From NCBI GenBank assembly GCA_944390745.1, contig CALXQK010000013.1, positions 1 to 64,000 on the forward strand: 64,000 bases of DNA, given 5' to 3'. A program made the translations under genes and the position numbers. The notes under the pieces are model-generated. The model was not told where the DNA came from. It worked only from the letters and a program-made list of their open reading frames with translations, and did not search any database. This document shows, piece after piece, positions 9,305 through 18,690 of this stretch (its first letter is position 1; each line of letters starts with the position of its first letter). Origin of the DNA: an uncultured Duodenibacillus sp. Lineage in GTDB: Bacteria > Pseudomonadota > Gammaproteobacteria > Burkholderiales > Burkholderiaceae_F.

Positions 9305-10546
9305 CTAGGCGTTGTCTCCTTCATCGAAGGGTTCGGTACCGAACTCGCCTTCCATGCGCGTCACGGCCAGGGCGGTGGTCGAGTCGCCGACCACGTTGAT
9401 GGACGTACGGATCATGTCGAGAACACGGTCGACGCCGGCGATCAGGGCGATCACCTCAAGCGGGATGCCGATCTGCGTGAAGACGAGGGTCGACATGATG
9501 AGGCCGGCACCCGGAACGCCTGCCGTACCGATGGCGGCAAGCACGCCGGTGAGAACCACAATCACCTGATCCTGCAAGGAGAGGTCAAGACCGTAGATCT
9601 GCGCGGCAAACACGGCGCACACGCCCATGTAGACGGCCGTACCGTTCATGTTGATCGTGTTGCCCAGCGGCACCGCGAAGCTCGCGATGGCGTTGGTGGC
9701 GCCGAGGCGGCGGGCGGCCACGAGGTTGGCAGCCATGGCGGCGGCCGACGAGCAGGTCGTGAAGGCGATCAGCCAGGGCTCAAAGATGCCCTTGAAGTAG
9801 GTCGACAGCGGGATGCGGATCCAGAACTTCACCCACGGGATGTAGATGATGATGATCAGCAGCGCGGTGGCGATGAACGACGACAGGATGAGCTTGCCCA
9901 GGGGAAGCAGAACCGCCAGACCATGCTGCGAGACGACGGCGGCCATCAAGCCGAACACGCCGATCGGAGCGTAGTGCATCACGATGTTCGTCATGCGGAT
10001 CATGATCTGACCCATCACGTCGAAGAAGTCATAGATGTACTTGCCCTTCTCGCCCATCATGTTCAGGCAGAAGCCGAACATCACGGCAAAGAAGATGATC
10101 TGCAGAATCGAACCCTTGGCAAAGGCTTCCATCGGGTTGATCGGGACGATCTCAAGCAGCGTGGTGACAAAGCTCGGGGCATTCACCTGCGCGGCCTTCA
10201 GACCTTCGGTCGAGAGCGTCACGCCCACGCCCGGTTCGATCAGGTTGGCGATCAGCAGGCCCATGATCACGGACACGGCCGAGGTGAGCATGAAGATCAC
10301 AAGCGTCTTGATGGCGACGCGGCCGAGCTTGCTGACGTCTGAAATTCCAGCGGCGCCGGCAACGAGCGTTGCAAACACCAGGGGCACGACCACCATGCGG
10401 ATCAAGCGGATGAACAAGTCGCCCAAGGGCTTGAGCCAGGTCTGTGCAAAGTCCGCACTGACAAACGCGCCGACGACCACGCCGAGAATCAAGCCGGCGA
10501 GCATCTGCATCGGCAAACCCCATACGGAGGATTTCTTTTCTGCCAT
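9305..10546 (-). CDS. Dicarboxylate/amino acid:cation symporter (DAACS family)
   Basis: A 413-residue inner-membrane carrier of the GltP/DctA family, importing C4-dicarboxylates or acidic amino acids with Na+ or H+. Family features are the first helices with LFIRLIRMVVVPLVFATLV, the serine-containing hairpin around TTCSSAAAMAANL, the substrate/cation motif LGNTINMNGTA, and the highly conserved GVDRVLDMIRTSINVVGD in the last helix. The usual NMDGT is NMNGT here, replacing an acidic residue implicated in cation binding. AAGGAGAAG precedes the ATG. A large, palindrome-rich region lies upstream. Substrate cannot be settled from sequence, so no symbol is given. Confidence 0.87.
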   Translation of the reverse strand: MAEKKSSVWGLPMQMLAGLILGVVVGAFVSADFAQTWLKPLGDLFIRLIRMVVVPLVFATLVAGAAGISDVSKLGRVAIKTLVIFMLTSAVSVIMGLLIANLIEPGVGVTLSTEGLKAAQVNAPSFVTTLLEIVPINPMEAFAKGSILQIIFFAVMFGFCLNMMGEKGKYIYDFFDVMGQIMIRMTNIVMHYAPIGVFGLMAAVVSQHGLAVLLPLGKLILSSFIATALLIIIIYIPWVKFWIRIPLSTYFKGIFEPWLIAFTTCSSAAAMAANLVAARRLGATNAIASFAVPLGNTINMNGTAVYMGVCAVFAAQIYGLDLSLQDQVIVVLTGVLAAIGTAGVPGAGLIMSTLVFTQIGIPLEVIALIAGVDRVLDMIRTSINVVGDSTTALAVTRMEGEFGTEPFDEGDNA

Positions 10547-10646
10547 TGCACTTCTCCTTTTTTGCTATGTATTGTCTCGAGTGCTGGGCCCGGACTTCCA
10601 CACGAGCGTGCGTGTCTTGAAAGCCACATCAACTCGGCCGGTACTT

Positions 10647-10676
10647 CTGCAACAAGCTCCTGCAACAAGTTGTTGC
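10647..10676. promoter_or_regulatory. Direct and inverted repeat, putative operator upstream of the symporter gene
   Basis: The 10-mer ctgcaacaag occurs twice (10647-10656 and 10660-10669). The second copy is part of a perfect 15-bp palindrome, gcaacaa-g-ttgttgc (10662-10676). It lies about 100 bases upstream of the symporter start codon, a normal position for an operator. The regulator is unknown. Confidence 0.5.
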
Positions 10677-10808
10677 TGTACGCTTCAAATTTAGTCCGAC
10701 AAGATGCCCGAAACAGGGCGAACAAACCCCTAGGGTTTTGAGAATAGTCAAGGAAAAAACAAATGTAAAGCAGGGTACAAATCATTGATTTCTCTGCGTT
10801 TTTCTGAA

Positions 10809-10841
10809 TTTTCTCCACCCCGCGGAGAAAAATTTCTCCGC
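10809..10841. promoter_or_regulatory. Overlapping inverted repeats with mutually exclusive pairing
   Basis: Three segments can pair in two ways. ttttctcc (10809-10816) pairs with ggagaaaa (10824-10831), or gcggagaaa (10822-10830) pairs with tttctccgc (10833-10841). A further palindrome, aaatca-t-tgattt, lies at 10779-10791. As DNA this could be a compound operator; as RNA it could be an alternating leader. Neither role is proven. Confidence 0.35.
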
Positions 10842-10999
10842 TCGGACAATCCTTCAGTTCCTTGCGTTATCTCAAAGTTTTTCCAGCCATCCGGCCCGTC
10901 CCGGCGCAGCGGGCGCCCCGTGGCGTCGCCGCAGAAGACAAAACGCCAGAGAATCAACGCCCTTTCGCGCTATCGCGAAGCAAAAATGACACGCTTTAT

Positions 11000-11018
11000 C
11001 CTAGTGAAAATCACTAGG
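11000..11018. promoter_or_regulatory. 19-bp palindrome upstream of carA, putative operator
   Basis: Perfect 8-bp arms cctagtga and tcactagg separated by AAA. It lies about 100 bases upstream of a TATAAT at 11122-11127. Size and symmetry fit a dimeric repressor or activator site. No known consensus was recognised. Confidence 0.45.
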
Positions 11019-11121
11019 TATTTTGTACTACCTTTTGAGGGCGACTTCCGCGGGGTCCCGGCTGCATCTCCGGCCGGCTCCCGCCGCCAGCGCCCTGAAG
11101 CCGTCCAAACGGCCCGCAAGC

Positions 11122-11127
11122 TATAAT
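11122..11127 (+). promoter_or_regulatory. Consensus -10 element, probable carA promoter
   Basis: A perfect TATAAT lies 107 bases before the proposed carA start. No good -35 is seen at 16-18 bp upstream (the bases there are GC-rich), so an activator or another sigma contact may be needed. The hexamer overlaps the ATG at 11126 that opens the longest carA reading frame, which argues against that start. Confidence 0.5.
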
Positions 11128-11233
11128 GAGTCGATTTAGGCGCGGCAGGCTCCTGCAGCCTCTCGGAAAGCGCTTCCCCGCGCCCGGACAACAGACTTCA
11201 GACGCATCCATTCAGCTCACCAGGGGGGAAACC

Positions 11234-12433
11234 TTGAGTCACATCATCAACGACGCGCGCCCGCAGGCTGCGCTCGTGCTCGCAGACGGGGAAGTTTTCT
11301 TGGGCCGCAGCATCGGGGCCGCCGGCATGGTGACCGCCGAAGTGGTGTTCAACACCGCCATGACGGGCTATCAGGAGATTCTGACCGACCCGAGCTACAC
11401 CGGACAGATCGTCACCCTCACCTACCCGCACATCGGCAACACGGGCGTCAACGACGAGGACGTCGAGAGCGGCCGTGTGGCCGCCGCGGGCCTCATCATC
11501 CGCTGCGAGAGCCTCACGGCAAGCAGCTTTCGCGCCAAGGGCACGCTCTCGGAGTATCTGCGCGGCGCCGGCGTCGCCGGTCTGTGCGAGATCGACACCC
11601 GCAGGCTCACCCGGGTGCTGCGCACCAAGGGCGCGCAGCCGGGCACCATCGTGACCGCCGCGGCCGCCGACGGGCGGCTCACCGACGAGGAGCTTAAGCG
11701 CGCACGCGCCGCCGCCGGCAGCTGGGGCTCGATGGTCGGGCGCGACCTCGCGCGCGAGGTCACCTGCAGCAAGCCCTACCACTGGACGGGCGGCACCTGG
11801 ACGCTCAGGGGCGCCGACGGCGAACCCGGCTTCAAGCCCTCGGCCGAGCCGCGCTTCAAGGTCGTCGCCTACGACTTCGGCATCAAGCGCAACATCCTGC
11901 GGCTCATGGCCGACCGCGGCATCGACGTCACCGTGGTGCCCGCGCAGACGCCCGTCTCCGAGGTGCTTGCCATGAATCCGGACGGCGTCTTTCTGTCCAA
12001 CGGCCCGGGCGATCCCGAGCCCTGCACCTACGCCATCGAGGCCGCCCGCACGTGTCTTGAAAAGAAGATTCCCCTGTTCGGCATCTGCCTCGGGCACCAG
12101 ATCATGGGCCTCGCCTCGGGCGCGAAGACCGTCAAGATGAAGTTTGGCCACCACGGCGCCAACCATCCGGTTGTGGACGTCGAGACCGGGCGCGTCTTCA
12201 TCACGAGCCAGAACCACGGCTTTGCCGTGGACGCGCAGACGCTGCCCGAGGGCGTCAAGCCCGCCTACAGGAGCCTGTTTGACGGGTCGCTGCAGGGGCT
12301 GCGCTTTTCCAACGCCCCGGCGATGAGCTTTCAGGGCCACCCCGAGGCAAGCCCCGGCCCCCATGACATCGAGTGCCTCTTCGACGAGTTTGCCGCGCTG
12401 CTTGAAAAGAACCGCCGCGGCGCCGCGGCCTGA
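11234..12433 (+). CDS. carA: Carbamoyl-phosphate synthase small (glutaminase) subunit
   Basis: A 399-residue glutamine amidotransferase that supplies ammonia to CarB for carbamoyl phosphate, the precursor of arginine and pyrimidines. The N-terminal domain shows [25 protein letters not shown]. The class I amidotransferase domain has the nucleophile cysteine in [13 protein letters not shown] and the His/Glu pair in [13 protein letters not shown]. The start is placed at TTG 11234 because AGGGGGGAA stands just before it. An in-frame ATG at 11126 would add 36 atypical residues and overlaps a TATAAT. carB follows only after an intervening gmhA gene. Confidence 0.93.
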   Translation: MSHIINDARPQAALVLADGEVFLGRSIGAAGMVTAEVVFNTAMTGYQEILTDPSYTGQIVTLTYPHIGNTGVNDEDVESGRVAAAGLIIRCESLTASSFRAKGTLSEYLRGAGVAGLCEIDTRRLTRVLRTKGAQPGTIVTAAAADGRLTDEELKRARAAAGSWGSMVGRDLAREVTCSKPYHWTGGTWTLRGADGEPGFKPSAEPRFKVVAYDFGIKRNILRLMADRGIDVTVVPAQTPVSEVLAMNPDGVFLSNGPGDPEPCTYAIEAARTCLEKKIPLFGICLGHQIMGLASGAKTVKMKFGHHGANHPVVDVETGRVFITSQNHGFAVDAQTLPEGVKPAYRSLFDGSLQGLRFSNAPAMSFQGHPEASPGPHDIECLFDEFAALLEKNRRGAAA

Positions 12434-12479
12434 GCCGCAGCCTCGCCGACAGCCGCTTTGAAAGATTCCGGATGCAGAC

Positions 12480-13130
12480 ATGATGCCTGAACAAACCGCC
12501 CGAACCGCCGTCTCCAGAGTTCTCAGCCAGTCCGAGGCCGTCTCGTGCGTGCGCGCGGCGCTTACCGACGCCAGAGACGCCCTTGAGGCGCTCATTGCCG
12601 ACCAGGGGATGCTGCAAGTCATCGCCCGCGCCGCAGCGCTCATTGCGCAAAGCCAGAGGGCGGGCGGCGCCGTCTACTCCTGCGGCAACGGCGGCAGCCT
12701 GTGCGACGCGATGCACTTTGCCGAGGAAATGACCGGCCGCTACCGCATGGACCGGCGCGCGTACCGCGCCGCGGCCATCTCGGACGTCTCGCACATGGCC
12801 TGCGTCGGCAACGACTACGGCTACGGCCACGTCTTTTCGCGCTGGGTGGCCGGCATGGGCCGTCCGGGCGACGTGCTTCTGGCCATCACCACCTCCGGCA
12901 CGAGCGGCAACATCATCGAGGCCGCCCGCGAGGCCCGCGCCCGCGGCATGAAGGTGATCGCGCTCACCGGCCGCGCGGGATCCCCCGTGACCGAGGCCGC
13001 CGACCTCAGCATCGTCACCCCGGCGGGCCGCTGGGCCGACCGCGTGCAGGAGCTGCACATCAAGGTGATCCACATTCTCATCGAACTCGTCGAGCGTGAG
13101 CTTGATCCGCAAAACTACGAGACAAAGTAA
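12480..13130 (+). CDS. gmhA: D-sedoheptulose 7-phosphate isomerase
   Basis: A 216-residue SIS-domain protein matching GmhA, which makes D-glycero-D-manno-heptose 7-phosphate for the LPS inner core. Diagnostic stretches are [43 protein letters not shown] and [13 protein letters not shown], with [18 protein letters not shown] at the C-terminus. It is about 20 residues longer at the N-terminus than E. coli GmhA (192 aa). Two ATGs (12480 and 12483) lie side by side. The gene sits between carA (47-base gap) and carB (5-base gap), so it is almost surely co-transcribed with pyrimidine/arginine genes, an unusual arrangement. Confidence 0.92.
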   Translation: MMPEQTARTAVSRVLSQSEAVSCVRAALTDARDALEALIADQGMLQVIARAAALIAQSQRAGGAVYSCGNGGSLCDAMHFAEEMTGRYRMDRRAYRAAAISDVSHMACVGNDYGYGHVFSRWVAGMGRPGDVLLAITTSGTSGNIIEAAREARARGMKVIALTGRAGSPVTEAADLSIVTPAGRWADRVQELHIKVIHILIELVERELDPQNYETK

Positions 13131-13135
13131 ACAAA

Positions 13136-16100
13136 ATGCCCAAGCGTACAGACATCAAAACCATCATGATCCTCGGCGCCGGCCCCATCGTCATCGGGCA
13201 GGCGTGCGAGTTTGACTACTCCGGCGCCCAGGCCTGCAAGGCGCTGCGCGAGGAGGGCTACCGGGTCGTGCTCGTCAATTCGAACCCGGCGACCATCATG
13301 ACCGACCCGCACATGGCCGATGCGACCTACATCGAGCCCCTCAACTGGAAGGTGGTCGCGCGCATCATCGAAAAGGAGCGGCCCGATGCGATTCTGCCGA
13401 CGATGGGCGGGCAGACGGCCCTGAACCTTGCCATGGAGCTTTCGCGCGAGGGCGTGCTTGAGAAGTACGGCGTGGAGCTCATCGGCGCAAGGCCCGACGT
13501 GATCGACAAGGCCGAGGACCGCCAGCGCTTCAAGCAGGCCATGGAGAAGATCGGCCTTGAGTCGGCCCGCAGCGGCATCGCCTACTCGATGGCCGAGGCG
13601 CTCGAGGTGCAGAAGCACGTGGGCTTCCCGGCCGTGATCCGTCCGTCCTTTACGCTCGGCGGCTCGGGCGGCGGCATTGCCTACAACATGCCCGAGTTCG
13701 TTGAAATCTGCGAGCGCGGCCTGGCCCTTTCGCCCACGCACGAGCTGCTCATCGAGGAGTCGCTTCTGGGCTGGAAGGAGTTCGAGATGGAGGTCGTGCG
13801 CGACAAGGCCGACAACTGCATCATCGTCTGCTCGATTGAAAACTTCGACCCCATGGGCATTCACACGGGCGACTCGATCACCGTGGCCCCGGCCCAGACG
13901 CTCACCGACCGCGAGTACCAGATTCTGCGCAACGCCTCGATTGCGGTGCTGCGTGAGATCGGCGTCGACACGGGCGGCTCGAACGTGCAGTTTGCGATCA
14001 ACCCGAAGAACGGCCGTCTGATCGTGATTGAAATGAATCCGCGCGTGTCGCGCTCCTCGGCGCTTGCCTCCAAGGCAACGGGCTTTCCGATTGCCAAGAT
14101 CGCCGCAAAGCTTGCCGTGGGCTACACGCTCGATGAGCTTGCCAACGACATCACCGGCGGCAAGACCCCGGCCTCGTTTGAGCCCACGATCGACTACGTG
14201 GTCACCAAGGTGCCGCGCTTTGCCTTTGAGAAGTTCCCGCAGGCCAACGACCGCCTCACCACGCAGATGAAGTCCGTGGGCGAGGTGATGGCCATCGGCT
14301 CGAACTTCCAGGAGTCGCTGCAGAAGGCCCTGCGCGGGCTTGAGACCGGCAAGGACGGCCTCACCCCGAAGACGACCGACCGCGAGGAGATCGTCCACGA
14401 GCTTTGCGAGGCCGGCCCCGAGCGCATCTTCTACGTGGCCGACGCCCTGCGCATCGGCATGAGCGTCAAGGAAATCCACGAGATGACCTCGATCGACCCG
14501 TGGTTCCTCGAGCAGATGCGCGAGCTGATCGACATCGAGGGGCGCGTCTCGGACTGCCGGCTCGAGGACGTCACGGCCGAGGAGATGCGCTGGCTCAAGC
14601 TCAAGGGCTTCAGCGACAAGCGCCTTGCGACGCTTTTCAAGGTTTCCGAGACCGACGTGCGCCGGCACCGCCAGGCGCTTGACGTGCACCCCGTCTACAA
14701 GCGCGTGGACACCTGCGCGGCCGAGTTTGAAACCCGCACGGCCTACATGTACTCGACCTATCAGCAGGAGTGCGAGGCCGCGCCCTCGGACAAGAAGAAG
14801 ATCGTCGTTCTCGGCGGCGGCCCCAACCGCATCGGCCAGGGCATCGAGTTTGACTACTGCTGCGTGCATGCCGCGCTCGCCCTGCGCGAGGACGGCTATG
14901 AGACGATCATGGTCAACTGCAACCCCGAGACGGTCTCGACGGACTACGACACGTCGGATCGCCTGTACTTTGAACCGGTGACGCTTGAGGACGTTCTGGA
15001 AATCTGCCGCATCGAGAAGCCCACGGGCGTCATCGTGCAGTACGGCGGCCAGACGCCGCTCAAGATCTGCCGCGCGCTCGAGGCCGAGGGCGTGCCCATC
15101 ATCGGCACGAGCACCGACGCCATCGACTGCGCCGAGGACCGCGAGCGCTTCCAGCATCTCATCAACAAGCTCGGCCTGCACCAGCCGCCCAACCGCACCT
15201 GCCACACCGAGCAGGCCGCGCTCAAGGCCGCCGAGGAGATCGGCTATCCAATCGTGGTGCGCCCGAGCTACGTGCTCGGCGGCCGCGCCATGGACATCGT
15301 GCACAACGCCAAGGAGCTCATGCAGTACATGCACGAGGCCATCGTGGTGAGCGAGGACAGCCCCGTGCTGCTCGACCACTTCCTTGACGACGCCGTTGAG
15401 ATGGACGTCGACGCCGTCAGCGACGGCCGCGAGGTGCGCATCGGCGGGCTCATGCAGCACGTCGAGGCCGCGGGCGTGCACTCGGGCGACTCGGCCTGCT
15501 CGCTGCCGCCCTACAGCCTGCGCGAGGACATTCTCAAGGAGGTGCGCCGCCAGACCAAGCTCATGGCCGAGGCGCTTCACGTCGTGGGCCTGATGAACGT
15601 GCAGTTCGCCGTCAAGAACGCCGTCACAGAAAACCCGACGGTGTACGTGCTTGAGGTCAACCCCCGCGCCTCGCGCACCGTGCCCTTCGTCTCGAAGGCC
15701 ACGGGCGAGCCCCTTGCGAAGATCGCCGCGCGCTGCATGGTTGGAAAGAGCCTTCAGGAGCAGGGCGCGCGCGTGGAGGTCACGCCCTCGCTTTACTGCG
15801 TCAAGGAGGCGGTGTTCCCGTTTGCGAAGTTCCTCGGCGTCGATCCGGTGCTCGGACCCGAAATGCGCTCCACGGGCGAGGTGATGGGCGTGGGCCGCAC
15901 GTTCGGCGAGGCGCTCTTCAAGAGCCAGCTCGGCTCGGGCTCGGTGCTGCCGCCCTCGGGTACGGTGTTCATCTCCGTGCGCGATGAGGACAAGCCCAAG
16001 GCCATCGTGGTCGCCGCCGAACTGCTCGACAACGGCTACAAGCTCGTGGCCACCCGCGGCACCGCCGCGGCCTTTGCACGCGCGGGCATCGACTGCAAGG

Positions 16101-16357
16101 TGGTCAACAAGGTCACCGACGGCCGGCCCAACATCATCGACCTGATCAAGAACCACGAGGTGCAGCTTGTGATCACCACGAGCAACGAATCCCGCGGCGA
16201 AATCAGCGATGCGCGCGAAATCCGCATGGCCGCGCTTGCCGAGCGCGTCACCTACTACACGACCATCGCGGGCGGCCGCGCGGCCGTCGAGGGCATCAAG
16301 CACCTCAGGGACGCGCAGGTCTACGCGCTGCAGGACATGCACCGCGAGGCCAGGTAG
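13136..16357 (+). CDS. carB: Carbamoyl-phosphate synthase large subunit
   Basis: A 1073-residue cytoplasmic synthase with two homologous halves, each an ATP-grasp unit. The first half begins [21 protein letters not shown] and has [13 protein letters not shown]; the second begins at about residue 558 ([19 protein letters not shown]) with [13 protein letters not shown]. The C-terminal MGS-like allosteric domain starts near residue 940 ([14 protein letters not shown]). Length equals that of E. coli CarB (1073 aa). Start ATG at 13136, five bases after gmhA. The complementary strand carries a long open frame, which is an artefact of GC-rich third positions. Confidence 0.98.
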   Translation: MPKRTDIKTIMILGAGPIVIGQACEFDYSGAQACKALREEGYRVVLVNSNPATIMTDPHMADATYIEPLNWKVVARIIEKERPDAILPTMGGQTALNLAMELSREGVLEKYGVELIGARPDVIDKAEDRQRFKQAMEKIGLESARSGIAYSMAEALEVQKHVGFPAVIRPSFTLGGSGGGIAYNMPEFVEICERGLALSPTHELLIEESLLGWKEFEMEVVRDKADNCIIVCSIENFDPMGIHTGDSITVAPAQTLTDREYQILRNASIAVLREIGVDTGGSNVQFAINPKNGRLIVIEMNPRVSRSSALASKATGFPIAKIAAKLAVGYTLDELANDITGGKTPASFEPTIDYVVTKVPRFAFEKFPQANDRLTTQMKSVGEVMAIGSNFQESLQKALRGLETGKDGLTPKTTDREEIVHELCEAGPERIFYVADALRIGMSVKEIHEMTSIDPWFLEQMRELIDIEGRVSDCRLEDVTAEEMRWLKLKGFSDKRLATLFKVSETDVRRHRQALDVHPVYKRVDTCAAEFETRTAYMYSTYQQECEAAPSDKKKIVVLGGGPNRIGQGIEFDYCCVHAALALREDGYETIMVNCNPETVSTDYDTSDRLYFEPVTLEDVLEICRIEKPTGVIVQYGGQTPLKICRALEAEGVPIIGTSTDAIDCAEDRERFQHLINKLGLHQPPNRTCHTEQAALKAAEEIGYPIVVRPSYVLGGRAMDIVHNAKELMQYMHEAIVVSEDSPVLLDHFLDDAVEMDVDAVSDGREVRIGGLMQHVEAAGVHSGDSACSLPPYSLREDILKEVRRQTKLMAEALHVVGLMNVQFAVKNAVTENPTVYVLEVNPRASRTVPFVSKATGEPLAKIAARCMVGKSLQEQGARVEVTPSLYCVKEAVFPFAKFLGVDPVLGPEMRSTGEVMGVGRTFGEALFKSQLGSGSVLPPSGTVFISVRDEDKPKAIVVAAELLDNGYKLVATRGTAAAFARAGIDCKVVNKVTDGRPNIIDLIKNHEVQLVITTSNESRGEISDAREIRMAALAERVTYYTTIAGGRAAVEGIKHLRDAQVYALQDMHREAR

Positions 16358-16574
16358 CGCCTCCCCCCCTGCCGCGCGCGTCAACTAAAATTTTGCGCGC
16401 GACAGGAACATTTTGATCCAGGGGCCTGCCTGCCGCACCTGCGGCAGGCGGCCGGGGAGCTCTTCGCCGATCGCATCGAGCGCGGCGAAGGCAGGGCCCC
16501 TTCCCTGCCCCTAGCGCAGCCGCCCCCTTTGAAAAGACCAAAAGTCAAACGCGTTTCAAGAGACTCAATAGAAC

Positions 16575-17051
16575 ATGGACAAGCGAATTCCGATTACCGT
16601 GGCCGGCGCCGAGAAGCTGCGCGCCGAGCTCGATGAACTCAAGCGCGTCAAGCGCCCGGCCGTCGTGCAGGCCATTGCCGAGGCACGTGAAAAGGGCGAC
16701 CTCTCGGAAAATGCCGAATACGACGCCGCCAAGGAGATGCAGGGGCACATCGAGGGACGCATCGCCGAACTCGAGGGAAAGATCCCGATGCTGCAGATCA
16801 TTGATCCCAAAACCCTGCAGGCGGGCGACCGGATCGTCTTCGGCGCCACGGTCGAGCTTGAGGACGACGACGGCTCCACGCGCGTCTTTCAGATCGTGGG
16901 CGACGACGAGGCCGACATCAAGACGGGCCGCATCTCGATCTCCAGCCCCCTTGCGCGCAGCCTGATCGGCAAGTACGAGGGCGACGAGGTCACCTTCCCC
17001 GCCCCCAAGGGGCTCGTGCACTACGCCATCATCACCGTGAAGTACGTCTAG
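16575..17051 (+). CDS. greA: Transcription elongation factor GreA
   Basis: A 158-residue protein, the standard GreA length, that rescues backtracked RNA polymerase by stimulating transcript cleavage. The N-terminal coiled-coil carries [14 protein letters not shown] with the acidic tip residues, and the C-terminal FKBP-like domain contains [14 protein letters not shown]. It follows carB after 217 bases, as in other Burkholderiales (carAB-greA). A terminator follows it. Confidence 0.96.
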   Translation: MDKRIPITVAGAEKLRAELDELKRVKRPAVVQAIAEAREKGDLSENAEYDAAKEMQGHIEGRIAELEGKIPMLQIIDPKTLQAGDRIVFGATVELEDDDGSTRVFQIVGDDEADIKTGRISISSPLARSLIGKYEGDEVTFPAPKGLVHYAIITVKYV

Positions 17052-17078
17052 GCGCACCGGGCTCTGGGAAAATGCAGC

Positions 17079-17142
17079 GCCGCCGCAGCCGGGCCTCCCT
17101 CGGGAGGAGAAAATCCGGCCTGCAGCGGCGTTTTTTGTTTTT
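17079..17142 (+). terminator. Terminator after greA
   Basis: An imperfect GC-rich stem pairs cgccgcagccgg near 17079-17092 with ccggcctgcagcggcg ending at 17130, then TTTTTTGTTTTT follows. The loop contains a second small hairpin (cctccctcgggagg). It separates greA from the convergent phoR gene. Confidence 0.7.
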
Positions 17143-17172
17143 CGCGTCCTCCCGCGGCGGGATCCTGAGTCC

Positions 17173-18600
17173 TCAGCCAGCGCCCCTGCCGCCGGCGCCG
17201 TCGGGCTCCAGGGCGTCGCGGATGGCGTTTTCGGGCAGGCTCTGCGGCAGTTCGGCGACCTCGCGCGCGCTCTCAAGCGCCTCGGGATCGCGCGCGCGGA
17301 TGGTGCCCGGCAGCACCACCGTGAAGGTCGAGCCCTTGCCGAGCTCGCTTTCAATCTGCATGCGGGCGTTGTGGTGCAGCAGCGCGTGCTTGACGATGGC
17401 AAGCCCCAGACCCGTGCCGCCCGTATCGCGCGAGCGCGACTTGTCGACGCGGTAGAAGCGCTCCGTCAGCCGCGGGATGTCCTTTTCGGCGATGCCGATG
17501 CCGTTGTCCGAAACGCTCACCGTGATGGCGCCGTCGCCGCGCACGCAGCACACAAGGCGGATGACGCCGCCCGGGGGCGTGTAGCGCACGGCGTTCGTCA
17601 TGAGGTTGACGACGGCGCTGCGCAGTTCATCCGGATAGCCCGTCACCCAGATGCCCGGGGCGACATCGGCCGTGACCGTGTGCGTCTTGGCGGCCATGAC
17701 GCGGATTTCCTCGGCGATGGTCGTGACGAGATCGGTCAGCGAGAAGACCTCAAGCTTCTTGTCGCTGCCGCCCGTCTCCAGACGCGACAGGGTGAGCAGA
17801 TCATTGATGAGCCGCTGCATGCGGTCGGCCTGGTCGCGCATGAGCGATAGGTGCGAGGTCTGCAGCACGACGCGGTTTCGGTCGCTGTCGTCGAGGCCGT
17901 GCAGGGCCATGTCGAGAAACCCCATGAGAACGGTGAGCGGCGTGCGCAGCTCGTGGGAGACATTGGCAACGAAGTCGCGGCGCATCGCGTCAAGCCGCTC
18001 CTGCTCGGAAATGTCGCGCGTGACCACGATGGCGTTCTTGCGGTCGACCACCACGACGTTCATCTCCATCGCCTTGCCCGAGCCGAGCCGCCAGGTGTAG
18101 CCCTCGTCAAAGCGGCCGGCCTTGAGGTAGGCGAGGATGGCCTCATTGTGGATGAAGGCAAAGAAGTGACGCCCGAAGTCCTGTTCGCCGTGAATGTCAA
18201 AGAGCCGCTCGGCGGCTTCATTGCACCACGAGACGGCCCAGTCGGTCTTCACGAGCACGATGCCCTCGGGAAGCGCCGCGAGGGTCTTGCGGTAGCGCTG
18301 CTCGCGGTCCTGCAGACGCCGCGTGTTGGTCTGAAGCGCCTTGCGGCTGCGCGAGACGCGGTAGAAGATTTCGCTCCACAGACCCGAGCGCACCGAGGGC
18401 GTCTGGGTTTCCGGCTCCTCGAGCCACTGCGCAAGCCGGACGATGTAGTTGAGCGTCATGAAGATCTCAAGGAATAGTCCGGCGATGAGAAAGGCCGTTC
18501 CCCAGACCGGGGTGATGAGTCCGGCAATGGCCAGACTCACGCAGCAAAGCAGGATGAGGCGAAAGATGACGGGCCCCATCAGCCGAAGTCGTTTGAGCAT
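17173..18600 (-). CDS. phoR: Phosphate regulon sensor histidine kinase PhoR
   Basis: A 475-residue membrane histidine kinase that senses phosphate limitation and phosphorylates PhoB. Two N-terminal hydrophobic segments (IFRLILLCCVSLAIAGL and TPVWGTAFLIAGLFLE) are followed by a PAS domain, the dimerisation H-box DFVANVSHELRTPLTVLMG, and an ATPase domain with NLMTNAVRYTPPGG, DNGIGI and GGTGLGLAIVKH. The ATG at 18600 is chosen because AGGCGG lies just upstream; a GTG at 18627 and an ATG at 18621 are in-frame alternatives. It lies 90 bases downstream of phoB. The C-terminus ends in a short GAGGRGAG-like tail. Confidence 0.88.
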   Translation of the reverse strand: MLKRLRLMGPVIFRLILLCCVSLAIAGLITPVWGTAFLIAGLFLEIFMTLNYIVRLAQWLEEPETQTPSVRSGLWSEIFYRVSRSRKALQTNTRRLQDREQRYRKTLAALPEGIVLVKTDWAVSWCNEAAERLFDIHGEQDFGRHFFAFIHNEAILAYLKAGRFDEGYTWRLGSGKAMEMNVVVVDRKNAIVVTRDISEQERLDAMRRDFVANVSHELRTPLTVLMGFLDMALHGLDDSDRNRVVLQTSHLSLMRDQADRMQRLINDLLTLSRLETGGSDKKLEVFSLTDLVTTIAEEIRVMAAKTHTVTADVAPGIWVTGYPDELRSAVVNLMTNAVRYTPPGGVIRLVCCVRGDGAITVSVSDNGIGIAEKDIPRLTERFYRVDKSRSRDTGGTGLGLAIVKHALLHHNARMQIESELGKGSTFTVVLPGTIRARDPEALESAREVAELPQSLPENAIRDALEPDGAGGRGAG

Positions 18601-18690
18601 GTTGCCGCCTGATGGACGCATGTCCACAAAGGGCGCCCGCGGCGGCTGCCGGCCGGCAGGCCCGGGCGATCAATTTTGAGTGTCTGGATC

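Larger units (their letters stand above)
10547..11233. other. 687-base divergent intergenic region without genes
   Basis: The region between the minus-strand symporter gene and plus-strand carA is more AT-rich than its surroundings and holds no credible coding sequence. It contains four palindromic elements (10662-10676, 10779-10791, 10809-10841, 11000-11018), a direct repeat (10647-10669) and a consensus -10. A strong AGGGGGGAA ribosome binding site at 11222-11230 belongs to carA. Small RNA content cannot be excluded. Confidence 0.6.

Noticed and set aside
11126-11233. N-terminal extension of CarA from ATG 11126
   Set aside because: The ATG overlaps a consensus -10, the added residues are not CarA-like, and a strong ribosome binding site precedes TTG 11234.
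13115-16384. A 1089-codon open frame on the minus strand opposite carB
   Set aside because: It mirrors carB and exists because GC-rich third positions remove stops on the opposite strand. The translation is rich in Arg, His and Ala with no family resemblance.
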